From: Spirochaetaceae bacterium
Lineage (GTDB): Bacteria; Myxococcota_A; UBA9160; UBA4427
Assembly: GCA_020632655.1 (NCBI GenBank)
Contig: JACKFD010000002.1
Location: forward strand, 1-64,000
DNA length: 64,000 nt
Reading direction: 5' to 3'
Within the stretch, counting starts at the first letter, position 1; every line of letters starts with the position of its first letter. The notes below the pieces were generated by a model. It was not told the origin of the DNA and searched no databases. It saw only the letters and a list, made by a program, of their open reading frames with translations. A program made the translations under genes and the position numbers. This document shows, piece by piece, positions 33,438-41,681 of the stretch.

Positions 33438-33974
33438 TCACGCGGAGGCGGCGTCGATCAGCTCGGGGATGCGCGCGAAGTCCGGGTGGTCGGCGGCGTG
33501 GCGCGGATGGTAGGCCCAGAGGATCTGCTCGCCGCGGACGGCGAAGACTCCCGGCATGCGCCAGATGTCTCCCGAGCGCGGGCCGTTCTCGTGGCCCTTC
33601 GCGCGCGCCCGGCTGCGTGCGGCGAGCACCGAGGGACCGAGGGCCTCGAGCAGCGAGGCCTGGCGGATGCCGAAGAGCTCGTAGAAATGGAGGTCGGGAT
33701 CGGCCACGGCCCGGGCCTCGGGCCAGTAGCGCCGCAGGAAGGCGCGGCCCTCGGTCGTGCTGCCCTGGAAGAAGAAGAGCACGCTCGGGTAGTCCGCACG
33801 CGCGGCGGTCGCCTCACGCAGGTCCGCGACGGTCTCGCGACAGAAGATGCAGCCGAAGTGGCGCAGGAAGACGAGCAGGGACACTTCGTCCGAGAGCTGA
33901 TCGCGCAGCGTTCCCGGGACGAGTCCGACGCCCGTCACGGGGCTGTCGAGGATCTCGCTCGGCAGGGTGTCCAG
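33438..33974 (-). CDS. AhpC/TSA-like thioredoxin-fold protein with CxxC
   Basis: A 178-residue PRXL2-like thiol oxidoreductase. The redox motif is Cys42-x-x-Cys45 in 'LRHFGCIFCRE'; further family features are 'PSVLFFFQGS' and 'GVFAVRGEQILWAYHPRH'. Its start is a CTG at 33974 with GAGGAG six bases upstream, since no ATG, GTG or TTG lies in frame nearby; this makes the Cys residue number 42, exactly where the neighbouring gene has selenocysteine, which supports the start. It lies 71 bases downstream of the Sec gene, so the two are paralogues in one operon. Partner and substrate are unknown. Confidence 0.8.
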   Translation of the reverse strand: MDTLPSEILDSPVTGVGLVPGTLRDQLSDEVSLLVFLRHFGCIFCRETVADLREATAARADYPSVLFFFQGSTTEGRAFLRRYWPEARAVADPDLHFYELFGIRQASLLEALGPSVLAARSRARAKGHENGPRSGDIWRMPGVFAVRGEQILWAYHPRHAADHPDFARIPELIDAASA

Positions 33975-34045
33975 TTCGTGCTCCTCGCGAGCGGGGATCT
34001 TCGCACATCCCGAGTCGTACGGGGCGAGGCGAGCCCGCCATCGGG

Positions 34046-35587
34046 CTACTCGTGCCCGCCGCGCGCCTCCTCCCAGATCGACTCGCAGAGCGTCCAGAGC
34101 GCGCGTCGATCCGACTCCGACTCCCGCGTGCCCGCGACCCAATGCGTGCGCACCGGCTCGCGATCGAAGAAGAAGCGCCCCGTCCTGCCCGCCGCGGCGG
34201 GTGAGGCCGCGAGCCAGACGATCGTGTCGGCGCCCTCCGCCGGGGTACGCAGGATCGTCTCCGTCACGCGATGGAAGCGGGGCAGCGACTCGCGTACGCC
34301 CTTCGTGTCCGCCCAGCCCGGATGCATCGCGTTCACGCAGACCTTCGTGTCCGCGAAGGCCTCGGCCCAGAGCTCGGCCAGCACGACCTGCGCCCGCTTG
34401 GTCTCTGCGTAGGCGACGACGCCATCGTAGTCGCGCCATCGCCACTGTGGATCCTCGAGGTTCAGTCGCCGTGTGAGCATCCCGCCCGAGGAGACCCAGA
34501 CCACGCGGGCGTCCCCGGCCTGCTCGAGGGCGGGGCGCAGCACGCGCGTCAGGCCGTGCGGCCCCGCAACGTGGGTGGCGAAGGTGAGCTCGAGGCCCTG
34601 GGGCGACTCGATCCGCGCGTCGGGCAGCAGACCGGCGTTGTGCACCAGGACGTCGACGGGCTCGCGGCCGAGCGCGTCACCGGCGCGGGCGACCGAGTCG
34701 AGATCCGCGAGGTCGACCTCGCAAAGGCGCACACGACGGCTCCCGGTCGCCTCGCGGATCGCCGTGACCGCCGCCTCGCCCCGAGCGCGATCACGGCAGA
34801 GCAGCACGACCTCGCCGCCGAGATCCGCCAGCGCGAGGGCCGTCTCGTAGCCGAGCCCCGCGCTCGCGCCGGTCACGAGACAGCGCCGTCCGTAGAGGTC
34901 GACCTCGAGATCCTCGGGGTCGAAGCCGAGGGCGTGGCGCTGGAAGCCGATCCGGTCGAAGGAGAAGAGGGGCGAGGCGTCGAGCAGGGGACGCAGTGCG
35001 CGGGCGGCGGGGGCGAGGGGGGAGGGGGGCCGGACGGTCTCCTCGATCGTCGGGGCGTCCTCCGCGAGTGCCGCCTCGATCGCCTCGGGATCGGCGTGAT
35101 CCCCGGCCTCGCGCGAGCGATGGACGAAGCGCAGCTCGCCGCCCGCAGCCAGCACGACGACGCCGCCGAGCTGCCAGGGATCGCCCTGCACGCCGGTCTG
35201 GCGGGCGCCGGTCCGCAGCGCGCGGATCGCGTTGCCGAACATCCGTGGCGAGGCGATCTCGACCCGGCCGCGACGCAGGCCCGCGGCTCGATAGGCCACG
35301 AGCTCCGGATCGACGAGCAACAGCCCCTCGAGCGCGAACTCCTCGCGGAAGTCCCGGGCGAAGGTCGCGTTGCCGTTGCCGATGACGACGACCTCGATCC
35401 CGCGCTCGCGCCAGGTCTTCATCCGGTCGCGCAACTGCGCGACTTGCTCCCGGCAGAACAGTCAGCCGAAGTGGCGCAGGAAGACGAGGACGGTCGGGCG
35501 TCGCGAGAAGAGCGTACCGAGTCGGACGCGCTCGCCACTCTCGGCGTCTTCGAGCTCGATCGGGGCGAGGCGGGTGGCCAGGCGCAT
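34046..35587 (-). CDS. selenocysteine-containing peroxiredoxin-like / SDR fusion protein
   Basis: A 513-codon gene with an in-frame TGA at 35462-35464 (codon 42). Read through, the N-terminal AhpC/TSA-like domain (1-~225) has 'LRHFGULFCREQ', U42-x-x-C45, aligned with 'LRHFGCIFCRE' (C42) of the adjacent paralogue. A 7-base stem with AGUU loop lies 19 bases downstream of the TGA, within the spacing of bacterial SECIS elements. After the linker an SDR domain (~230-513) has 'TGASAGLGYE' (239-248), 'NAG' and Tyr393-x3-Lys397. The ATG at 35587 is six to seven bases after AGAGG. Standard annotation starts the gene inside, at codon 52, and misses the active site. The frame is intact on both sides of the TGA. 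Confidence 0.82.
35426..35464 (-). promoter_or_regulatory. putative bacterial SECIS element with Sec TGA
   Basis: On the minus strand TGA at 35464-35462 is followed by 18 bases and then a hairpin: GTCGCGC (35443-35437), loop AGTT (35436-35433), GCGCGAC (35432-35426). The loop G lies 27 bases past the TGA, within the 16-37 range remembered for bacterial SECIS. A GU in the apical loop is a known feature. Structure was judged by eye only. Confidence 0.6.
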
Positions 35588-35781
35588 GGGGGACCTCTGC
35601 GGGTACCGGGCGGCTCGCGGAATCTAGCGGTGACGCGTCGCGGGGCCAGCGACGGCCGGTCCGGAGGCCCGGATCCGCCTCGGACGTGCGATCGTGACGG
35701 GCCAGGGGGAACCGCACCGGCGCGGCATCGGTCCGAAGGGACCGGGATGTCGCGATCCTCGTGGATCCGGGAGGAGGAGTC

Positions 35782-36501
35782 TTGTCATCGATGAATTCCC
35801 GCGCGGCGGCCGTGCTCGGCGTCTCGATCGCGATCGGGCTGCTGGGACTCGGGGCGCTGCTCGGTCGCAGCGCGATCCGCTTCCGCGAGTACGAGCGCAC
35901 GGTCACGGTCAAGGGGCTGTCAGAGCGGGAGTACCCCGCCGACGTCGTGCTCTGGCCGATCCAGTTCACGGCCGCGGACAACGACCAGACGGCGCTCTAC
36001 GGCCGGGTCGAGGCCGACTCCGCGACGATCAAGGCCTTCCTGCTCGAGCACGGGATCGACGCGTCCGAGATCTCGGTTGCACCCCCCGCGGTCACGGATC
36101 GACTCGCGCAGCAATACGGCGGCGACGCCCGCGTGCCCTTCCGCTATGCGGCGCTCCAGACGATCACGGTCTACTCGCCGCACGTCGATCGCGTGCGGGC
36201 CGTGATGAAGGAGGTCGTCGCGCTCGGCCGCAGCGGCATCACCCTCGCCGGCGAGAGCTACGGCAACCAGACCCAGTACCTCTTCGAGCGGCTGAACGAA
36301 GTCAAGCCCGGGATGATCGAGGAGGCCACCCGCAATGCCCGGAGCGTGGCGGAGAAGTTCGCGGCCGACTCCGACAGTCGGCTCGGCAAGATCCGGCAGG
36401 CGAACCAGGGGCAGTTCTCGATCTCGGATCGGGACGCGAATACGCCGCACATCAAGCGGGTGCGGATCGTGTCGACGATCGAGTACTACCTGTCGGATTA
36501 G
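35782..36501 (+). CDS. SIMPL-domain (DUF541) protein
   Basis: A 239-residue, membrane-anchored periplasmic protein. One N-terminal hydrophobic helix ('AAVLGVSIAIGLLGLGALLG') is followed by the SIMPL/DUF541 fold: 'RTVTVKGLSEREYPADVVLWPI', 'ISVAPPAVTD', 'NEVKPGMIEEATRNAR' and the C-terminal 'ISTIEYYLSD'-like strand. The function of the family is not established; a link to membrane stress has been suggested for YggE-like members. TTG 35782 has GGAGG seven bases upstream; ATG three codons later is an alternative. It ends against the convergent P450 gene. Confidence 0.88.
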   Translation: MSSMNSRAAAVLGVSIAIGLLGLGALLGRSAIRFREYERTVTVKGLSEREYPADVVLWPIQFTAADNDQTALYGRVEADSATIKAFLLEHGIDASEISVAPPAVTDRLAQQYGGDARVPFRYAALQTITVYSPHVDRVRAVMKEVVALGRSGITLAGESYGNQTQYLFERLNEVKPGMIEEATRNARSVAEKFAADSDSRLGKIRQANQGQFSISDRDANTPHIKRVRIVSTIEYYLSD

Positions 36502-36510
36502 TCCGGACGA

Positions 36511-37698
36511 CTAACGCGTGAAGCGCGTGGGCATCGCGGAATAGCCCTTCACGAACTCCGTCGCGTAGGTCTCGAGCCGCGTCGCATCGACCTCGTAGTC
36601 CGGGAAGCGCGCCAGGATCTCCTGGATCGCGACCTCGCCCTCCTTGCGTGCGACGTGCAGGCCGATGCACGCATGGGTGCCGTGGCTGAAGCCGAGGGAG
36701 CGCGGTGGGTTGCGATGCATGTCGTAGCGGCCGGGATCCGGGAATTCGCGCTCGTCGCGATTGGCCGCCGTGTAGAGCAGCACGATCGGCTGGCCCGCGC
36801 GCATCGTCTGGCCGTGCCGCTCGACGTCCCGCGTGAGCAGGCGACACATGTTGTTGGTCGGCATGTCGATCCGCACGGCCTCGTTGAAGGCGGGCACCGC
36901 GAGCTCGGGGCGACGGGCGAGCTCGGCGCGCTGGTCCGGGCTCTGCTGCAGGCGCAGGAGCAGATTCGCCAGCACCTTCGGCAGGGTGTCGGTGCCGCCG
37001 ATCAGCAGGAGCGAGAGGTGCGAGCCGATCGCATCGTCGTCGAGGGCGTTCCCCTCGACGTCGCGATGGTCGCGCAGCACGCTGATCGCGTTGGGGGTCT
37101 CGGGGGGGCGCGCGCGCTGCTCGGCGGAGACGCGGCGCAGGTAGTCGTTCATCTCCATCATCGCCGCGAGGCCGTCCTCGGTCATGCCCGAATGGCCGGG
37201 CTCGCGATGGAAGAAGCGGGCGACGAGGTCGCGCAGGTACGCGCCGTCCTCGAGCGGCAGCCCGATCACGATCGAGCCGACGCGCATGGCGAGGGGCTGG
37301 GCGAAATCCTCGACGAACTCGTGCTCCCCGCCGTCGGCGAAGGGCTCGAGCAGCGAGCAAACCTGCTCGCGAATCCAGGGCTCGAGCGCCCGCACGCGCG
37401 CCGGCATGAAATGCCGCCGCAGACCGGCGCGCAGCGTCGTGTGCTCCGGCGGGTCCATGTTGTTGAGCAGCGGCAGCACGGGCTGGACCTTCGTCAGCAG
37501 ATGCGCCGAGGTCGCCCCCTGCGCGCTCGACACGAAGTCTCCTTCGCAGGCCCACCACACGTCCTCGAAGCGGGACAGCGCCCAGGCGTCGAAGCGTTCG
37601 AGGCGATAGACCGGCGCCTCGTCGCGCAGGCGCTTGTAGATCGCGTGGTGATCGCCGTGGATCACGTCTTCGGAGAAGGGGTCGTACTCGAGGGTCAT
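36511..37698 (-). CDS. cytochrome P450
   Basis: A 395-residue bacterial P450. The haem ligand is Cys344 in 'FSHGTHACIG', the I-helix oxygen-binding 'GGTDT' is at 234-238, and the K-helix ExxR is Glu273-Arg276. The fold begins 'YDPFSEDVIHGDHHAIYKRLR'. Soluble three-component electron supply is expected, but no ferredoxin or reductase gene is nearby. ATG 37698 follows GAGGAG. Likely hydroxylates a hydrophobic compound; substrate unknown. It is convergent with the SIMPL gene and lies downstream of the c-di-GMP genes. Confidence 0.96.
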   Translation of the reverse strand: MTLEYDPFSEDVIHGDHHAIYKRLRDEAPVYRLERFDAWALSRFEDVWWACEGDFVSSAQGATSAHLLTKVQPVLPLLNNMDPPEHTTLRAGLRRHFMPARVRALEPWIREQVCSLLEPFADGGEHEFVEDFAQPLAMRVGSIVIGLPLEDGAYLRDLVARFFHREPGHSGMTEDGLAAMMEMNDYLRRVSAEQRARPPETPNAISVLRDHRDVEGNALDDDAIGSHLSLLLIGGTDTLPKVLANLLLRLQQSPDQRAELARRPELAVPAFNEAVRIDMPTNNMCRLLTRDVERHGQTMRAGQPIVLLYTAANRDEREFPDPGRYDMHRNPPRSLGFSHGTHACIGLHVARKEGEVAIQEILARFPDYEVDATRLETYATEFVKGYSAMPTRFTR

Positions 37699-37804
37699 GG
37701 GTGCTCCTCGGCCTCGCGTGCCGGAGCGGCGAAGCGTAAGCAGGATGACGTCCCGAGTCGAGGGCCGTGGGGACGCACGCTTCCGGCCTCGCGTGCGTCG
37801 TCGA

Positions 37805-39709
37805 CTAGGCGTTCGGTTCGCGACCCGTCGCCCCGCCCCGCCCGCGCTCGAGCAGCGCGAGGAACGCGGGCTCGGGCAGGGGGCGTGAGAAGTGGTAGCC
37901 CTGCATGGCGTGGATCGGTTTGTCGCGGAACCAGGCGACGTCCTGCTCGGTCTCCACGCCCTCGACGATGCAGTCGATCGAGAGGTGGCCGGTCATGGCG
38001 ACCGTCGCATCGACGATCGCTTGATGCTCGGCGTGCTCGGTGATGCCCGTGACGAAGGAGCGATCGACCTTGAGGGTCGCTACGGGTAGTCGATGGAGAT
38101 GGGAGAGGGAGGAGTAGCCGGTGCCGAAGTCGTCGAGGGAGAAGTCGATGCCGTAGTCGACGAGGTGTCGCATGGTCGCGATGCTGGCCTCCATGTCGTC
38201 GAGGACGGCGCTCTCGGTCAGCTCGAGACGCAGCATGTGGGGCGGGATGCCCGAGTCCTCGACGCATCGGATCACGTTCTCGACGAACTCCCTCTGCCGG
38301 ATCTCCCGCGGACTGACGTTGACGGTGACGTAGCGGAGCTCGGGAAAGCGTCCGCCCGAGTGGACCCGCGCGACCATGGCGCAGGCGGTCTCGAGCACCC
38401 AATGGCCGATCTCGACGATCAGTCCGGACTCCTCGGCGATCGGAATGAAGTCGTCGGGCGGCACGGTGCCGAGCTGGGGATGGTTCCAGCGCAGCAGCGC
38501 CTCGGCGCCGATGATCCCGCCGCCGGGCTCGACGAGGGGCTGGTAGTAGAGGCAGAGCTCCTCTCGTTCGAGGGCGTGGCGAAGCTCGCTCTCGAGCCGA
38601 TGCCGGCGATCGGCCTCGGCCTGCATCTCGGGTGAGAAGAAGCGATGGCCGTCGCGGCCCTCCTGCTTCGCGCGGTACATCGCCGTGTCGGCGAACTGGA
38701 TGAGCCTCTCGCAGTACTCGTGCAAGGGGAGCTGCGCGTAGGCGGGCTCGGGATACATCGCGATCCCGACGCTGGTCGAGATGTGATGGTCGAGGCCCGC
38801 GATCTCGATCGGCTCCCGGGCGATCGCCTGCAGGCGGTCGGCGAGGTGGCTGGCGGCGTTGATCGCCCGGTCGAGGTCGTCGCCGAGCTCGTTCGCGAGC
38901 AGGATGAACTCGTCGCCACCGACCCGTGCGACCGTGTCGTCGTTGCGCGCCGCCTGGGTCAGACGCGCGGAGATCGCCGTGAGGAGGGCATCACCCGCCG
39001 CGTGGCCGCGCGTGTCGTTGACGATCTTGAAGCGGTCGAGGTCGATGAAGAGGACGGCGCCGTGATGGCCGTGTCGGCGCGCCGCGGCGACGGATTGGTG
39101 GAGGCGATCGGTCAAAGTCTTGCGGTTGGGCAGGTCCGTGAGCCCGTCGTAGCTCGCCTGGTGGAGGATCAGCGCTTCGGCCGCCTTGCGGGCGGCGACC
39201 TCGTCGAGGATCCGGCGATGTTCGATGCAGGCGCGACAGGCCATGCCGAGGCGTTCGAAGATCGGCTCGAGGGCGTGGATCACGTCCGCCTCGATGTCCG
39301 ACTGGGCGCGCTCGAAGATCGCGCAGCCGATCCCGGCGAAGGGGAAGGCGACGTAGTAGGGGCCCTCCGGCTCCGCGCGTGCGAGGCAGCGGGATCCTTC
39401 CACGGCCTGCCGGGCGAGCGCGTCGAGCGCGGCGACGCTGGGACAGCCGGGCTCGAGGGCGGGGAGGCTCACGTGTCGGGAGAGGAACGTCCCGGCTGCT
39501 TCGAGGGGATCCGACGTGGCGGGTCGGGCGTCGGGCTCGAGCTGGTCGGGGTCGAGGTAGAAGTGGATGCGTCGAAGTCCCAGGCGACGGAGGCACGTCC
39601 GCATGAAGTGGCGGAGCATGCAGTCGAGATCGAGGTCCAGGCCGATCGACATCGCGAGCTCGTGCTGGATCGCCACGAGCTGCAGGGTCTTCGCCGTCGT
39701 CGAGTCCAT
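37805..39709 (-). CDS. GGDEF-EAL cyclic di-GMP protein
   Basis: A 634-residue bifunctional-looking diguanylate cyclase/phosphodiesterase. An N-terminal ~170-residue sensory GAF-like region precedes a GGDEF domain with intact GGDEF at 264-268 and an I-site 'RNDD' at 255-258. The EAL domain follows, with 'EALLRWNHP' (403 onward), 'DDFGTGYSS', 'VEGVE' and 'QGYHFSRP', so both activities look possible. It lies 12 bases after the FIST gene on the same strand and is probably co-expressed with it. The Shine-Dalgarno at the ATG is weak, suggesting coupling. Confidence 0.95.
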   Translation of the reverse strand: MDSTTAKTLQLVAIQHELAMSIGLDLDLDCMLRHFMRTCLRRLGLRRIHFYLDPDQLEPDARPATSDPLEAAGTFLSRHVSLPALEPGCPSVAALDALARQAVEGSRCLARAEPEGPYYVAFPFAGIGCAIFERAQSDIEADVIHALEPIFERLGMACRACIEHRRILDEVAARKAAEALILHQASYDGLTDLPNRKTLTDRLHQSVAAARRHGHHGAVLFIDLDRFKIVNDTRGHAAGDALLTAISARLTQAARNDDTVARVGGDEFILLANELGDDLDRAINAASHLADRLQAIAREPIEIAGLDHHISTSVGIAMYPEPAYAQLPLHEYCERLIQFADTAMYRAKQEGRDGHRFFSPEMQAEADRRHRLESELRHALEREELCLYYQPLVEPGGGIIGAEALLRWNHPQLGTVPPDDFIPIAEESGLIVEIGHWVLETACAMVARVHSGGRFPELRYVTVNVSPREIRQREFVENVIRCVEDSGIPPHMLRLELTESAVLDDMEASIATMRHLVDYGIDFSLDDFGTGYSSLSHLHRLPVATLKVDRSFVTGITEHAEHQAIVDATVAMTGHLSIDCIVEGVETEQDVAWFRDKPIHAMQGYHFSRPLPEPAFLALLERGRGGATGREPNA

Positions 39710-39721
39710 CGCGCCCTGGAC

Positions 39722-40846
39722 CTAGGGAACGCTGACGACGGCCGTCTTGTTGTGGAACTCGATCGCGCCGCTCTTGCTGTTGGCGATCTCGCCGAGGGTG
39801 AGGGCGCCCACCAGTCGCGACCCGCTCGGGAAGGGCGCCCGGATCCGGGCGAGCTCGTCCGCGAAACGGTCCTCGAGGAAGAGCTTCCGGCTGATGCAGT
39901 CGAAGACGAAGACGTCCGACGCCTCCCGTCGCGACCCGCCGAGGCCGGTCGCCGCGTCTCCGACCGCGCCGATCAGACCCTCCGCGTCGCCTCGCAGGAC
40001 GTAGATCATCGCGTTCTCGGGCACGTGGCCGACGCAGGTGAGGGCGCCGCCGGAGACCAGGATCGGATCGCGGACCAACAGCTCGTCGTCGAGCCGTTCG
40101 AGGCCGAAGGGGAAGGTCTTGGCGATCTCGAAGAACGTCGAGTCGTCGAAGCGCAGCTTCGTGTGGCGCTCGACGGTCTCGCGGTACACGTCGAAGGCGG
40201 GTCGGTAGTTCAACGCGCGGATCTCGTTGCCGCGGGCATCGGTGACGAGGAAGGGACCCTCGAGCGGCTGCCAGCCGTGGCGCGTGGTCATCTCGACGGG
40301 ACGCGGCAGGCCCACGACCTGCAGGCAATCCTGCAGATGGCCCTCGCGCGAGAAGATGCAGGGCCCCTGCTCGAAGGAGAGCGATCCAGCCCCGCCACCG
40401 ACGACCGTCCGCCCGGGACCGATCTGGTCGTAGAGGCGCGTGACCAGCGTGTCGACCGAACGACTCAAGCCATCCGCCAGCACCAGCAGACCGGGCGCGC
40501 CGGCGATCTCCGGCGGCAGCGCGATCGGGTCGTCGTCGTCCTCGGAGAATCGCGCGAGCTCGGGGATCGTATGGACGCGGACCGACTCGCGCAGACCCGC
40601 GACGACGAAGCCCTGCTCGAGCAGGCGGTCACCCGTCAGGATCGCGGGGAAGGAGCCGCCGAAGATCGGGACGGGCACGTCGTGGAGGAGGTTCGAGACG
40701 GCTACGCGATCGAGCTTGTTGGCGTCGCAGCCGAGCAGGAAGAGGCTACGCGCCCCGGCCTCGAGCGCATGATCGATCTGCATCTCGAGCGCCGCCTCGT
40801 CGCCTGCTTCGCTCGTGTGGACGGTCTGGATCAGGGGGGATTTCAC
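39722..40846 (-). CDS. FIST-domain sensory protein
   Basis: A 374-residue protein with FIST N- and C-terminal domains. Landmarks are 'SLFLLGCDANKLD', 'VPIFGGSFPAILTGDRLLEQGFVV', 'VVGGGAGSLSFEQGPCIFS' and the C-terminal 'AIEFHNKTAVVSVP'. FIST proteins bind small ligands, often amino acids, and feed signalling enzymes; here the next gene is a GGDEF-EAL enzyme 12 bases away, a common pairing. GTG start at 40846. Ligand and output are unknown. Confidence 0.93.
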   Translation of the reverse strand: MKSPLIQTVHTSEAGDEAALEMQIDHALEAGARSLFLLGCDANKLDRVAVSNLLHDVPVPIFGGSFPAILTGDRLLEQGFVVAGLRESVRVHTIPELARFSEDDDDPIALPPEIAGAPGLLVLADGLSRSVDTLVTRLYDQIGPGRTVVGGGAGSLSFEQGPCIFSREGHLQDCLQVVGLPRPVEMTTRHGWQPLEGPFLVTDARGNEIRALNYRPAFDVYRETVERHTKLRFDDSTFFEIAKTFPFGLERLDDELLVRDPILVSGGALTCVGHVPENAMIYVLRGDAEGLIGAVGDAATGLGGSRREASDVFVFDCISRKLFLEDRFADELARIRAPFPSGSRLVGALTLGEIANSKSGAIEFHNKTAVVSVP

Positions 40847-41069
40847 GGGGCTCGTCCGATCGTTCGACGGCCGCTTCGATGCGGGGTCCGGCCCGAGGCA
40901 GGCCGGCCCGACGAGAGGCGGTATGGCGTCCCGGGCCTATCGACCGCGGGTCAGAGCCCCTTGAGCAGGGGGCGTCCATCGGTCGAAGCCGCCAGGCGGG
41001 GCGTCGGGCGAAGGATCGAGCCGCATCGGGTGTCGGGACCCGACGGCCATGCGCGCCTGATCGCCGCGC

Positions 41070-41543
41070 TCAAGCCTCCCAGCGGCTATACCAGGTCCCG
41101 GGCGGCTCGAAGGGTCGGATCTCGAAGTAGGTCCGCTCGTAGCCCGTCCGCGTGATCACCCACGCGCCGTCGCGCTTCTCGTACTCGTCGGCGTAGAAGG
41201 CGGCGCCCGACAGGATCGAGCGCGCGGGCATCTCGGGGCGTGCGGGCCCGGGGTTGATCACACGGTCTTCGAGGTACCACGTCCCCCGCGCCGTCGTCGC
41301 GCTCGTCAGCTCGATCTCGGGATGATGCGCCTGGTGCAGCGTGACGAAGGGATGCTCGATGGCGTTGCGCAGCCAGCCGACGATCGCGTCGCGGCCCTCG
41401 AGGATCTGGCGTCCGCCGTCGTAGGCGGAGACGGCGTCGGGCGCGAAGGTGCTCTCGAGGAGGGCAAAGTCCTTGAGGTCCACCGCGCGCAGGTAGCGGT
41501 ACTTGAGCTGACGGATCGCCTCGATCTCTTCGAGCAGGCCCAT
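41070..41543 (-). CDS. SnoaL/NTF2-like protein
   Basis: A 157-residue SnoaL-like cone fold. The N-terminal helix 'EIEAIRQLKYRYLRAVDLKDF' and 'LESTFAPDAVSAYDGGRQILEGRDAI' match small ring-hydroxylating-partner or dehydratase-type proteins often found with catabolic enzymes. ATG 41543 has GGAGG seven bases upstream. It has no catalytic residues I can assign. It lies between FIST and hydrolase genes. Confidence 0.85.
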   Translation of the reverse strand: MGLLEEIEAIRQLKYRYLRAVDLKDFALLESTFAPDAVSAYDGGRQILEGRDAIVGWLRNAIEHPFVTLHQAHHPEIELTSATTARGTWYLEDRVINPGPARPEMPARSILSGAAFYADEYEKRDGAWVITRTGYERTYFEIRPFEPPGTWYSRWEA

Positions 41544-41681
41544 GTCGTGTCCTCCCGTGTCTCCGGCCGAAGCGATGCGCCCATCGCATCGCGTCCCCGC
41601 TGCCGCAGGGTAGGCCGGATCGGCGAGTGCATCGCCCCGATCGAATCCATAGACTCGGGATCCGCGGACGAGGAGGCACCC

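Noticed and set aside
35462..35464. TGA as an ordinary stop or random error in the Prx-SDR gene
   Set aside because: It falls exactly on the redox Cys position of the paralogue with intact coding on both sides; a random error there would be an unlikely coincidence, though reads should be checked.
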